Below, piece by piece: positions 14,067-21,472 of a stretch of 22,587 nt of DNA. Below the pieces are notes generated by a model. The model was not told the DNA's origin, ran no database searches, and saw only the letters and a list, made by a program, of their open reading frames with translations. The DNA comes from CAYRCJ01 sp964422785 (GTDB taxonomy: Bacteria > Patescibacteriota > Minisyncoccia > UBA11713 > 2-01-FULL-45-33): NCBI GenBank assembly GCA_964422785.1, contig CAYRCJ010000011.1, positions 1 to 22,587 of the forward strand. The letters are read 5' to 3'. A program made the position numbers and the translations under genes. The stretch's first letter is position 1. Each line of letters starts with the position of its first letter.

Positions 14067-15566
14067 ATGGAAAGTGTTTATCCCGGAGAGGTTGTCCATT
14101 GGATCAACGATAAATTATGCTGCTCGCTAAATAACGAGTTTTTTGAAAAATTTAATCCCGCCACCGGGAAGTTACTTGCGAAAGTCGCCCGCGGGCAATG
14201 GTTTGAGGTTAACACGGCTCTAAACGCCGCGGAGGTCGCGCGTCACAATTGGGCCGATACTAATGTTGTGCGCCGCGCGGAAATATTGAAAAGCGCGATA
14301 GGAATTATCAAAAAGAGAAAAGAAGATTTTATTGAAATTATTTCGCTCGAGGCCGGAAGATCAAAAAAGAGCGCCCAAGGAGAAGTGGAAGCTGCAATTA
14401 AATGCGGAGAATTTTTTGTTGCGGAGGCGCAGAGATTTTCCGGGGAAACCTTTACAAGCTCAAACGATAATCGTTTGGTTTTTCGGGTAAGAATGCCCCG
14501 CGGAATATGCGCGCTTTTTACTCCTTTCAACAATCCATTGGCGAGTGTGGCCTGGAAAGTTTTCCCGGCTTTGCTTTGCGGAAACACAGCGGTTCTTAAG
14601 GCTCACGAGCTTACTCCATACACTCCGGTGTTTTTTGGGCAGATTTTGGAACGCGCCGGCTTGCCTTCGGGAGTTTTTTCTGTAATTCAAGGCCTTGGAG
14701 ATGAGGCGGGTACGCCGTTAATAAACGATCTAAGAATTGATGCGATCAGTTTTACGGGGTCTGATGCCACGGCGAAATTGATTGAAACTGCCGCCGCCAA
14801 AAGAAAAGATAAATTTTGCAAAGTTTCAATTGAATCCGGCGGGAAAAATGTTTTGGTGGTTTGCGATGACGCCGATCTGGATTTGGCCGTTGAGTGCGCG
14901 GTATCCTCGGCGTTTGTAGATGCCGGCCAAAGGTGTGCGTCCGCTTCGCGTATAATTGTTTTTGAAAAAGCCTATGACGAGTTCGTTAAAAAATTTGTTG
15001 GGAGAGCCAGTTTGCTTAAGATGGGCGTTGGAGATGAAGATGATTTGGGACCGGTAATAAGTAAAAACCAAAAAAATAAAATAAACAATCTGGTGAATAA
15101 GACTTTGCATTTTCCAGGGGCAAGACTTTATGAAGGCGGATACTTTGCTGATCAGACAAGCCGTTTTATGGGGCTTGCATTTCATGAGGGTTGCTACGTA
15201 AGGCCGACTATTTTCGAAAATATTCCTATGGATCACGAAATTTCCCAAACAGAAATTTTTGGACCGGTGACTTGTTTATACAAAGCTAAAGATTTTGAGG
15301 AGGCCGTTCGGCTGTCCAACAATTCCAGATACGGGCTTAGCGGGGCGATTCATACTCAAAATATCAACCGGGCTATGGAATTCGGCAGGCGATATAAAGC
15401 GGGTGTAGTGCGGGTGAACGGGCCTACATATGGTTCGGAGCCGCATATGCCTTTCGGAGGCATCGGGCTTTCCGGAAACGGTACAAGAGAACCCGGCAAA
15501 GACGCGCTGGATTTTTATTCGGAATGGAAAGTTATTTCGATTGATCACGATCCAAAGGAAGTTTAA
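14067..15566 (+). CDS. NAD(P)-dependent aldehyde dehydrogenase
   Basis: A 499-residue full-length ALDH-superfamily enzyme. The transition-state Asn is in TPFNNPLA, cofactor binding is seen in KAHELTPY and FTGSDATAKL, the general-base Glu is in ESGGKN, and the catalytic Cys is in GQRCASASR. EIFGPV and MPFGGIGLSGNG near the C-terminus complete the family signature. It should oxidise an aldehyde to an acid in the cytoplasm. It is followed after 18 nt by the SDR gene, so the two probably act in sequence on one metabolite. An ALDH is unusual in a glycan locus. A role in making an acidic sugar, or in supplying a carbonyl precursor for the NeuB-type enzyme, is inference; the substrate is unknown. 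Confidence 0.88.
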   Translation: MESVYPGEVVHWINDKLCCSLNNEFFEKFNPATGKLLAKVARGQWFEVNTALNAAEVARHNWADTNVVRRAEILKSAIGIIKKRKEDFIEIISLEAGRSKKSAQGEVEAAIKCGEFFVAEAQRFSGETFTSSNDNRLVFRVRMPRGICALFTPFNNPLASVAWKVFPALLCGNTAVLKAHELTPYTPVFFGQILERAGLPSGVFSVIQGLGDEAGTPLINDLRIDAISFTGSDATAKLIETAAAKRKDKFCKVSIESGGKNVLVVCDDADLDLAVECAVSSAFVDAGQRCASASRIIVFEKAYDEFVKKFVGRASLLKMGVGDEDDLGPVISKNQKNKINNLVNKTLHFPGARLYEGGYFADQTSRFMGLAFHEGCYVRPTIFENIPMDHEISQTEIFGPVTCLYKAKDFEEAVRLSNNSRYGLSGAIHTQNINRAMEFGRRYKAGVVRVNGPTYGSEPHMPFGGIGLSGNGTREPGKDALDFYSEWKVISIDHDPKEV

Positions 15567-15584
15567 AAAGGAAAGGAGACAGTC

Positions 15585-16430
15585 ATGGAAAAATTTGATT
15601 TGTCCGGGCGGGTGGCGATCGTTACCGGCGGGCAAGGGATTTTGGGAAGCGGTTATGTTGAGGCGCTGGCAAAAGCCGGCGCCAAAGTGGCAGTTTTTGA
15701 CATAAAAAAAGAAGATTCTCCAACTATCGCTCGATTAAAAAAAGAAGCACTGATTGATGTAATTACTATTCAAGTTGATATCACCGATGGATTATCAGTG
15801 CAAGAAGCTTTTAAGGAAGTTCATTGGCGTTTTGGCGGAAGCGATAACGGAGCGTTGAACGGAGTCCCTTCCATACTTGTAAATAATGCCGGCATTGACG
15901 CATCGCCTCATTCTAGCGGGAATAATAATCCAAGATTTGAAGATTACTCGGTTGGTTCGTGGGATGCGGTTTTGAATTCACATCTTAAGGGTTCGCTACT
16001 GGTGACGCAGAAATTTGTAGAACGATTTAGAATTACCACGCAAGAAAAAGGAAGCATCATAAATATTTCTTCGATTTACGGCGTTGTATCTCCAGACCAA
16101 TCTCTATACGATTTTTTGAGGAAAGACTATGGTCAAGAATTTTACAAACCGATTGCGTACACTGTTGCGAAAGCGGGGATGATCGGATTTACAAAATGGC
16201 TTGCCGGTTATTTCAAATACGAAAGGCTGCCGATTCGTATCAACACGCTTGTACTGGGCGGAGTATATAACCGAAATCATGATCCAAAATTTGTCAGAGC
16301 TTATCAAAAACATGCTCCATTGGCTGCCCCGGGAGATTATGACGAAGCTGTTTTATTTTTAGCGTCTGATGCGTCACGAAATATGACAGGATCAGAAATG
16401 ACAATAGATGGCGGATACACCGCGTTTTGA
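15585..16430 (+). CDS. short-chain dehydrogenase/reductase, PtmA-like
   Basis: A 281-residue classical SDR. The cofactor motif is TGGQGILGSG, followed by VNNAG, the catalytic Ser in ISSIYGV and the Tyr-x-x-x-Lys pair in YTVAKAG. The C-terminal SDASRNMTGSEMTIDGGYTAF is typical. The SSIYGVVSPD stretch and the GGVYNRNHDPKFV loop recall the PtmA-type oxidoreductases found beside NeuB/NeuA genes in Campylobacter flagellin-glycan loci (from memory). There is a GGAGA ribosome-binding site before ATG 15585. It is the second gene of the ALDH operon and is followed by a strong hairpin. It probably reduces or oxidises a sugar hydroxyl on the way to a nonulosonic-acid-like sugar. Confidence 0.85.
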   Translation: MEKFDLSGRVAIVTGGQGILGSGYVEALAKAGAKVAVFDIKKEDSPTIARLKKEALIDVITIQVDITDGLSVQEAFKEVHWRFGGSDNGALNGVPSILVNNAGIDASPHSSGNNNPRFEDYSVGSWDAVLNSHLKGSLLVTQKFVERFRITTQEKGSIINISSIYGVVSPDQSLYDFLRKDYGQEFYKPIAYTVAKAGMIGFTKWLAGYFKYERLPIRINTLVLGGVYNRNHDPKFVRAYQKHAPLAAPGDYDEAVLFLASDASRNMTGSEMTIDGGYTAF

Positions 16431-16512
16431 AACCTCACCCCTGCCCCTCTCCTTCGTAAGGAGAGGGGAATTTTATTTTTCTCCCCCTTACGAAGGGGGA
16501 GTTAGAGGGGGT
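16431..16512. repeat. two C/G-rich hairpin units in inverted orientation
   Basis: Hairpin 1 has arms CCCCTCTCCTT/AAGGAGAGGGG (16444-16468, loop CGT). Hairpin 2 has arms CTCCCCCTT/AAGGGGGAG (16481-16501, loop ACG). Their outer flanks, AACCTCACCCCTG and AGTTAGAGGGGGTTT, are approximate inverted copies, so the element is one unit followed by its inverse. It fills the whole space between two convergent genes. Similar C/G-rich intergenic hairpin repeats occur in many unrelated bacterial genomes (from memory). Confidence 0.75.
16444..16480 (+). terminator. terminator of the ALDH-SDR operon
   Basis: An eleven-bp perfect GC-rich stem with a 3-nt loop is followed by AATTTTATTTTT. It is hairpin 1 of the inverted repeat element. 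Confidence 0.8.
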
Positions 16513-17081
16513 TTATCCAATCGTCAAAATTGCGCCCAAGGCGACAAGCGCGATTCCGATTAAATGTTTGATGGTTAATGTTTCCCCCAAAAAAAGAATG
16601 GAANNNNNNNNNNNNNNNNNNNNNNNNNNNNNNNNNNNNNNNNNNNNNNNNNNNNNNNNNNNNNNNNNNNNNNNNNNNNNNNNNNNNNNNNNNNNNNNNN
16701 NNNCGCGATTCCGATTAAATGTTTGATGGTTAATGTTTCCCCCAAAAAAAGAATGGAAAGAAAAAATATAAAAACAATGGAGAGTCGATCGATTACCGCC
16801 ACTTTCGAAGTAACGCCCATTTTGAGTGCGGAGAAATAAAAGAGCCAGGAAAGCCCGCCGGCGATTCCGGAAAGAATAATAAATTTAAGCGTCTTGCCGT
16901 TGATTGAGTTAAGTCCGGAAAGCTTGCCTGTTATCGCCGAACCTCCGAGAACAAAAAGAAACATAAAGAGAGCTCTGACTGTTGTCGCCAAAGTTGAGTC
17001 CACTTCGCTTAGACCGATTTTTCCAAATATTGAAACTAAAGCCGCGAATAATGCCGAAAGCAATGCAAATAGTAGCCACAT
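16513..17081 (-). CDS. single-domain EamA/DMT-family transporter, interrupted by a false assembly gap
   Basis: Reading on the minus strand from ATG 17081 gives 126 residues with four or five hydrophobic helices (MWLLFALLSALFAALVSIFG at the N-terminus) and the EamA-typical SKVAVIDRLSIVF and FLGETLT segments. Then the gap begins. The 55 bases on both sides of the N run are identical; collapsing them adds LVALGAILTIG and a TAA at 16513-16515. The repaired gene is 137 residues, the normal size of single-domain EamA proteins, and stays in frame. These are small drug/metabolite-family membrane transporters that act as dimers; a few move polyprenyl-linked sugars (ArnE/ArnF). TATAGT lies 6 nt before the ATG, so translation may be leaderless. 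Confidence 0.85.
16549..16603. repeat. 55-bp sequence duplicated exactly across the gap (copy 1)
   Basis: Identical base for base to 16704-16758. It is an unmerged contig-end overlap, not a biological repeat: joining the copies restores an intact reading frame. Confidence 0.95.
16604..16703. other. assembly gap of 100 N, probably of negative true length
   Basis: Exactly 100 N between two identical 55-bp ends. The true sequence most likely has neither the N run nor one of the copies. Confidence 0.95.
16704..16758. repeat. 55-bp sequence duplicated exactly across the gap (copy 2)
   Basis: Second copy of the contig-end overlap; see 16549-16603. Confidence 0.95.
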
Positions 17082-17087
17082 CTATTG

Positions 17088-17116
17088 ACTATATCAAATT
17101 TATTGTGTTGCAGCAA
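17088..17116 (-). promoter_or_regulatory. extended -10 promoter of the EamA gene
   Basis: On the minus strand TTGCTG (17116-17111), a 17-bp spacer, then TGA-TATAGT with the hexamer at 17093-17088. It ends 6 nt before the ATG, which suggests a leaderless transcript. Confidence 0.6.
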
Positions 17117-17145
17117 TTTGGAAAATATGTTAATGTCCGCGTAGT

Positions 17146-17162
17146 TATAAAGTTAGAACTTT
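17146..17162 (+). promoter_or_regulatory. weak -10 candidate with overlapping palindrome before transketolase
   Basis: TATAAA (17146-17151) overlaps the inverted repeat AAAGTT-AG-AACTTT (17149-17162). It may be a promoter with an operator-like site. No -35 at normal spacing is seen. Confidence 0.25.
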
Positions 17163-17194
17163 GAAAGTTTATCCGCCGAATGAGGAGAAAAACA

Positions 17195-18958
17195 ATGAGT
17201 CAAAATTTTCGGTACGTTTCTTTGGAGGAAATCCGGAGGATTCGCTATGAGGTTGAAGGTTCTCCAAACGCCTATGTGCGTTGTGAAATTTTGTCTAATA
17301 TCAATCGCATCAACGCTCTTTATATGATTATGCGCGCCAGGGGAGGGCATATCGGTTCGAGCTTCAGCGCGATGGATATTGTGACCTGGCTTTGGGAAGA
17401 TGTGATGAAAAATCCCAATAAACCAAATGGAGATATAAGCGATATTTATTTTTCATCCAAGGGGCACGACGTGCCCGGGCTTTACGCTTTGCTCATCAGC
17501 CAGGAAAAAATCCCTTTTGAATATTTGCATCGCTTGCGCCGGTTGGACGGTTTGCCCGGGCACCCCAATCTTAAAACGCCGTATATTGTTGCGAACACCG
17601 GCTCGCTGGGAATGGGAATTTCAAAAGCCAAGGGAATGATTCGGGGAAGCAGGATTTTGAAAAAATACGGCAGAGTATATGTTCTTTTGGGCGATGGCGA
17701 ACTTCAGGAAGGACAGCTGTGGGAATCGCTCCAGCAAGCCGCGAATCAAAAGCTGCACGAGCTCATCGCGATAGTGGATCACAATACTATGCAATCCGAT
17801 ACTTTTGTTTCCGATGTCAACGATCTCGGGAATATAAAAGCAAAATTTTCCGCGTTTGGTTGGGACGTGTTGGAATGCGACGGACATAATTTTTTATCGA
17901 TCGATACCGTATTTTCTCAATTGCGCAATGTGTTCAGCGAGCGTCCGAAGGTGATTATCGCCAATACCGTCAAGGGAAGAGGAGTTGGTTTTATGGAATC
18001 AACTCACGCGTTACGAGGAGAACTCTACAAATTTCATAGCGGAGCTCCGACAATGGAAGATTATAGCAGAGCATGCGACGAGCTGATCGAAAGAGTTTCT
18101 AATAGACTTTCAGATTTGGGTTTCGGTCCGCTTGTTACGGCGAGCGAAGCAATCCCCAAAAAAATATCATCGCAAGACCACGAACAGCTGGTTGCCGTGT
18201 ACGCCAAAGAATTGGTTCGTATCGGGGAATCGCGCCGGGATATTTTAGTTTTGGACGCAGACCTGGTAAAAGATTGCGGACTCGTGCCGTTTAGAAATAA
18301 ATTTCCTCAAAGGTTCATTGAATGCGGCATTGCGGAGCAGGATATGGTTTCTACTGCCGGAGGCATCGCTTCGCGGGGATTGCTTCCGATAGTCAATTCA
18401 TTCGCGCAATTTCTTTCCAATAGACCGAACGAACAAATATACAATAATGCCACAGAGGGCAAAAAAATTATTTATGTAGGATCGCTCGCGGGGCTGCTGC
18501 CCGCGACTCCCGGGCATTCGCATCAGGCCGTCAGGGATATNNNNNNNNNNNNNNNNNNNNNNNNNNNNNNNNNNNNNNNNNNNNNNNNNNNNNNNNNNNN
18601 NNNNNNNNNNNNNNNNNNNNNNNNNNNNNNNNNNNNNNNNGGGATCTCTACTGCCGTGGTGAATTTGCCTTGGCTTAATACGGTGGATAAAAATTGGCTT
18701 TCCAGGACTTTGTTTGGCGGCCGGGTTGTTTACAAAACCATAGTCACCATCGACGATCATTATATCGACGGCGGCCAGGGTATGATGCTTCTGAGCGCTT
18801 TCGCGGAAATATTTTCATCAGGCCAGGTTACTTTTTTTCCGAAAATTTTATCTTTTGGAGTCAGTGAAATTCCTGTTTGCGGAGAGCCGGCTGAAGTTTT
18901 GAAATATCACGGTCTCGACGCGGATTCAATTGTTGAAAAAATAGAAAAAAGTTTATAA
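17195..18958 (+). CDS. transketolase-like enzyme (N- and C-terminal domains in one chain), broken by an assembly gap
   Basis: The start is ATG 17195, behind GAGGAGA (17182-17188); an in-frame ATG at 17180 lies upstream of that site. The TPP domain has GGHIGSSFSAMD (50-61), SSKGHD (87-92), the TPP-magnesium motif GDGELQEG (166-173) and IVDHNTMQSD (193-202). The pyrimidine domain has the catalytic Glu381 in GIAEQD. The C-terminal transketolase domain begins at GISTAVVNLPWLN after the gap. Both sides share a frame across 100 N, but by family comparison roughly 85-95 residues should lie between, so the gap is too short. The enzyme moves two-carbon ketol units between sugar phosphates. Here, between sugar-acid genes rather than pentose-phosphate genes, it probably builds or trims a special glycan sugar; that is inference. 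Confidence 0.88.
   Translation: MSQNFRYVSLEEIRRIRYEVEGSPNAYVRCEILSNINRINALYMIMRARGGHIGSSFSAMDIVTWLWEDVMKNPNKPNGDISDIYFSSKGHDVPGLYALLISQEKIPFEYLHRLRRLDGLPGHPNLKTPYIVANTGSLGMGISKAKGMIRGSRILKKYGRVYVLLGDGELQEGQLWESLQQAANQKLHELIAIVDHNTMQSDTFVSDVNDLGNIKAKFSAFGWDVLECDGHNFLSIDTVFSQLRNVFSERPKVIIANTVKGRGVGFMESTHALRGELYKFHSGAPTMEDYSRACDELIERVSNRLSDLGFGPLVTASEAIPKKISSQDHEQLVAVYAKELVRIGESRRDILVLDADLVKDCGLVPFRNKFPQRFIECGIAEQDMVSTAGGIASRGLLPIVNSFAQFLSNRPNEQIYNNATEGKKIIYVGSLAGLLPATPGHSHQAVRDXXXXXXXXXXXXXXXXXXXXXXXXXXXXXXXXXXGISTAVVNLPWLNTVDKNWLSRTLFGGRVVYKTIVTIDDHYIDGGQGMMLLSAFAEIFSSGQVTFFPKILSFGVSEIPVCGEPAEVLKYHGLDADSIVEKIEKSL
18541..18640. other. assembly gap of 100 N (true gap, length a placeholder)
   Basis: Flanking sequences do not overlap. 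The homologous region of transketolases suggests about 250-290 missing bases rather than 100. Confidence 0.85.
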
Positions 18959-18961
18959 ACT

Positions 18962-18985
18962 AAGCCCCGTTACATCGGGGCTTTT
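18962..18985 (+). terminator. terminator of the transketolase gene
   Basis: Stem AAGCCCCG/CGGGGCTT (18962-18983), loop TTACAT, then TTTT. It starts three bases after the stop codon. Confidence 0.88.
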
Positions 18986-18994
18986 GCTTTGTTA

Positions 18995-19000
18995 TATAAT
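18995..19000 (+). promoter_or_regulatory. -10 box for the methyltransferase gene
   Basis: TATAAT lies 18 nt before ATG 19019 and 9 nt after the terminator T-tract. Any -35 would fall inside the terminator hairpin and is not recognisable. Confidence 0.55.
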
Positions 19001-19018
19001 AAGATATTCGGAGAGAAA

Positions 19019-19804
19019 ATGAGAAATAAAGACTTAAAAAAGATTTATAACAAGATTTATAAGAAGGGCGAGGACGCGCATTATACTTCTTTGATTTTAT
19101 CGGGGGATAAAGTGCCTCCGGCAAAAGCTGAAGTTTTGAAAGAAATTTCCTGGCGCGGTAAAACAGTTTTGGATGCCGGGTGCGGGACCGGAGAACTGGC
19201 GTATCTGATTGCAAAAAAAGGCGCCAGGAAAGCGGTCGGGATAGATTATTCCAAAGAGGCGATAGAGGTTGCCCAAAAAAAATACCGGTCTGAAAATCTT
19301 GTTTTTCGGGCGGATGACATAAGCAATATCCGCGGAAAGTTTGATGTTGTTGTATCCTTGGGGACGCTGGAACATCTTAATGATCCGGTGATAGCGCTTC
19401 GGAAATTAAAAAGTTTGCTCGCGCCAGGAGGCTCTTTGATTATCACCTGCCCCAATTGGTCCAATCCGCGGGGATATATTTTGGTGGCTTTGAAATTGCT
19501 TTTTGACGCAAAAATAACCTTGGCGGACTTGCATTACTTTACTCCTTTGGAATTTCAGAAGTGGGCCAAAAAACTTAAAATGAAATTAAGCTGGAAAACT
19601 TTTGAACAATCTTGGGGGCACGGAGAGAAAATGATAAAAGATTTTGAGAAAAGGCTGCCCAATGTTTTATTGAAAGACAAAGGATTCAAAACTGACCGGA
19701 ATAGAATATCGGTATTTCTGGAATGGCTAAAATATCACGCCGTTTTGCTCGAGAAAGACGTCCCTTGCGGAGGCGCGGTGGCGTTGTACCACCTCCAAAA
19801 ATAG
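19019..19804 (+). CDS. class I SAM-dependent methyltransferase (UbiG-like)
   Basis: A 261-residue protein. SAM motif I VLDAGCGTGELAYLIA starts near residue 49, the acidic loop is AVGIDYSKEAIEVAQ, and motif post-I/II follows as FDVVVSLGTLEHLNDP and LLAPGGSLIITCPN. These are the hallmarks of Methyltransf_11/UbiG-type enzymes. The start at ATG 19019 has GGAGAG (19010-19015) before it; an in-frame TTG at 18989 lies upstream of the -10 box and is unlikely. The C-terminal 90 residues are basic and unassigned. It is its own transcription unit between two terminators. It may O- or N-methylate the glycan sugar made by the neighbours; the acceptor is unknown. Confidence 0.82.
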   Translation: MRNKDLKKIYNKIYKKGEDAHYTSLILSGDKVPPAKAEVLKEISWRGKTVLDAGCGTGELAYLIAKKGARKAVGIDYSKEAIEVAQKKYRSENLVFRADDISNIRGKFDVVVSLGTLEHLNDPVIALRKLKSLLAPGGSLIITCPNWSNPRGYILVALKLLFDAKITLADLHYFTPLEFQKWAKKLKMKLSWKTFEQSWGHGEKMIKDFEKRLPNVLLKDKGFKTDRNRISVFLEWLKYHAVLLEKDVPCGGAVALYHLQK

Positions 19805-19820
19805 CGAAACAAATCAGGCT

Positions 19821-19853
19821 AAAAACCAGTTCTTATATAGAGCTGGTTTTTTT
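19821..19853 (+). terminator. terminator of the methyltransferase gene
   Basis: A 13-position stem (19821-19833 with 19839-19851), including one G-T pair, with a 5-nt loop and seven T at 19847-19853. The last T is shared with the next -10 box. Confidence 0.88.
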
Positions 19854-19858
19854 ATAAT
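19853..19858 (+). promoter_or_regulatory. -10 box fused to the preceding terminator
   Basis: TATAAT begins at the last T of the terminator tract and ends 11 nt before ATG 19870. AGGGGG (19861-19866) is the ribosome-binding site, so the leader can only be a few bases long, or initiation removes it. Confidence 0.55.
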
Positions 19859-19869
19859 TTAGGGGGATT

Positions 19870-21423
19870 ATGCAGATAAAAAGGACGCCGCAATTCAATT
19901 TTGGGGATTTGGAATTTATTTTTGAGATGGCTAATAACCATACGGGATATTTGGAACACGGCAAACGCATAGCGCGGGAGTTTGGGCTATTGGCCAAAGA
20001 GGCCAACATCCGTGCCGCGATAAAATTGCAGTTTCGGGATCTCGATACTTTTATTCATCCGGCGCACCGCGGGTCGACGACAAACAAACATATTCCACGG
20101 TTTGAGCAAACACGGCTTTCCGAAGAGCAGTTTGCCGAATTGGTTCAGGAAATCAGATTGCACAATTTGGTTACTATGTGTACGCCGTTTGACGAAGCCT
20201 CGGTCGATAAAATTGAGCGGTTGGGGATCGAGGTTATCAAGATCGGAAGTTGTTCCGCGACGGATCGTCCGCTTTTGGAGAGGGTCTCCTTGGTCGGGAA
20301 ACCGGTAATTGTTTCCACCGGAGGGCTGTCAATTGAAGAAGTAGATTGGGTGGTGACATTTTTGCAGAAGCGGGCTGTAGATTTCGCGTTGATGCATTGC
20401 GTTGCCATTTATCCGATGCCGGCGAAAGATGCGCATCTCAATCAGATTGAAGTATTCAAAAATCGCTACCCGGGGATTGTGGTAGGATTTTCCACTCACG
20501 AAGACCCGGCAAACACTTCGCTCGTCGGACTTGCTTATGCAAAGGGCGCGCGTATTTTTGAAAAGCATGTTGGCATTGCGAATCCGGAAAAGAATATTAC
20601 GCTAAATAAATATTCGGCAACCCCGGAGCAAGTGGGGAAATGGATCGAAGCGTATAAAGAGGCAAAGGCCGCGTGCGGCACAGACGGTCCGCGGGCGATC
20701 AGCGGAGCAGAGAAAACGGATTTGGAATCTCTTATGCGCGGGGTTTACGCGGCCCGCGAAATAAAAAAGGGCGATACGATACAAGAGCGGGAAGTATTTT
20801 TTGCAATTCCTATTGTTTTGGATCAGCTGACCAGCGGCAGATTTGTTGACGGGTTAACCGCCGATCGCGATTACAAAACGGGTGATCCGATTAACAGATC
20901 TATCCGTCCGGATACATTGAGCCATCGCGATATAATTTATTCAAAAGCCGTGCATCCGGTAAAGGGTATTCTCAACGAAGCCAAAGTTATTATCGGGCAC
21001 GATTTCCGGGTGGAGATTTCACATCACTACGGGCTCGAGCGTTTTGAGGAAATAGGATGTGTTCTTATTACCTGTGTTGAGCACGAAGAATACGCCAAAA
21101 AAATTATTGTCCAATTGCCAGGCCAATGGAATCCGGAACATTATCACAAAAAGAAAGCGGAAACATTTCAGGTTCTTCACGGCACTTTAAATGTTTGGAT
21201 CGAGGGAAATAATTGTCCGATCTTTCTTATTCCGGGACAGAAACTCGAAATTCCAAGAGGTACAAGGCATTCTTTTGGAACAGAATCCGGGTGCGTTTTT
21301 GAAGAAGTATCGACCAAAGATGAGACCGGCGATTCATATTATACAGACCGCAGCATTGCGAGAAAAAATCGCAATGACCGAAAAACATTTCTCCAAAATT
21401 GGGGAAGATATCAGTTTGATTAA
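19870..21423 (+). CDS. NeuB-SAF-cupin fusion, nonulosonic-acid synthase-like
   Basis: 517 residues in three parts. First a NeuB TIM barrel (about 10-265): EMANNHTG (19-26), IKLQF (51-55), CTPFDEASVD (104-113), IKIGS (123-127), STGG (149-152), MHCVAIYPMP (175-184), GFSTHE (206-211) and EKHVGI (231-236). Second, a SAF-like domain (about 285-348) with GVYAAREIKKGDTI. Third, a cupin (about 375-485) with metal ligands His424, His426, Glu431 (HYHKKKAE) and second motif GQKLEIPRGTRH (456-467). The cupin resembles sugar isomerases such as lyxose or mannose-6-phosphate isomerase, so the protein could isomerise a ketose to the aldose it condenses with phosphoenolpyruvate. It is diverged from the NeuB at 11057 but keeps the catalytic residues. 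The ribosome-binding site is AGGGGG. Confidence 0.87.
   Translation: MQIKRTPQFNFGDLEFIFEMANNHTGYLEHGKRIAREFGLLAKEANIRAAIKLQFRDLDTFIHPAHRGSTTNKHIPRFEQTRLSEEQFAELVQEIRLHNLVTMCTPFDEASVDKIERLGIEVIKIGSCSATDRPLLERVSLVGKPVIVSTGGLSIEEVDWVVTFLQKRAVDFALMHCVAIYPMPAKDAHLNQIEVFKNRYPGIVVGFSTHEDPANTSLVGLAYAKGARIFEKHVGIANPEKNITLNKYSATPEQVGKWIEAYKEAKAACGTDGPRAISGAEKTDLESLMRGVYAAREIKKGDTIQEREVFFAIPIVLDQLTSGRFVDGLTADRDYKTGDPINRSIRPDTLSHRDIIYSKAVHPVKGILNEAKVIIGHDFRVEISHHYGLERFEEIGCVLITCVEHEEYAKKIIVQLPGQWNPEHYHKKKAETFQVLHGTLNVWIEGNNCPIFLIPGQKLEIPRGTRHSFGTESGCVFEEVSTKDETGDSYYTDRSIARKNRNDRKTFLQNWGRYQFD
21354..21376. repeat. perfect 8-bp hairpin in the 3' end of the fusion gene
   Basis: Arms CATTGCGA (21354-21361) and TCGCAATG (21369-21376) close a 7-nt A-rich loop. 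It encodes part of the basic C-terminal tail (SIARKNRND), outside the cupin core. Confidence 0.55.
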
Positions 21424-21435
21424 AAAATATAAGGT

Positions 21436-21464
21436 AAAACACTCCGTAACATCGGAGTGTTTTT
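21436..21464 (+). terminator. terminator of the NeuB-cupin gene
   Basis: An eleven-bp stem AAAACACTCCG/CGGAGTGTTTT (21436-21463) with loop TAACAT, running into T. The CCG-TnACAT-CGG core is shared with the terminator at 18962. Confidence 0.88.
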
Positions 21465-21472
21465 GTTTGTTT

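Noticed and set aside
14461..14477. Hairpin CAAACGA/TCGTTTG in the ALDH gene
   Set aside because: Only 7 bp with no second hairpin or outer stem, in a position compatible with ordinary ALDH sequence; may be chance.
16604..16703. Insertion or frameshift breaking the EamA gene
   Set aside because: The interruption is an assembly artefact: identical 55-bp flanks and a restored frame after merging.
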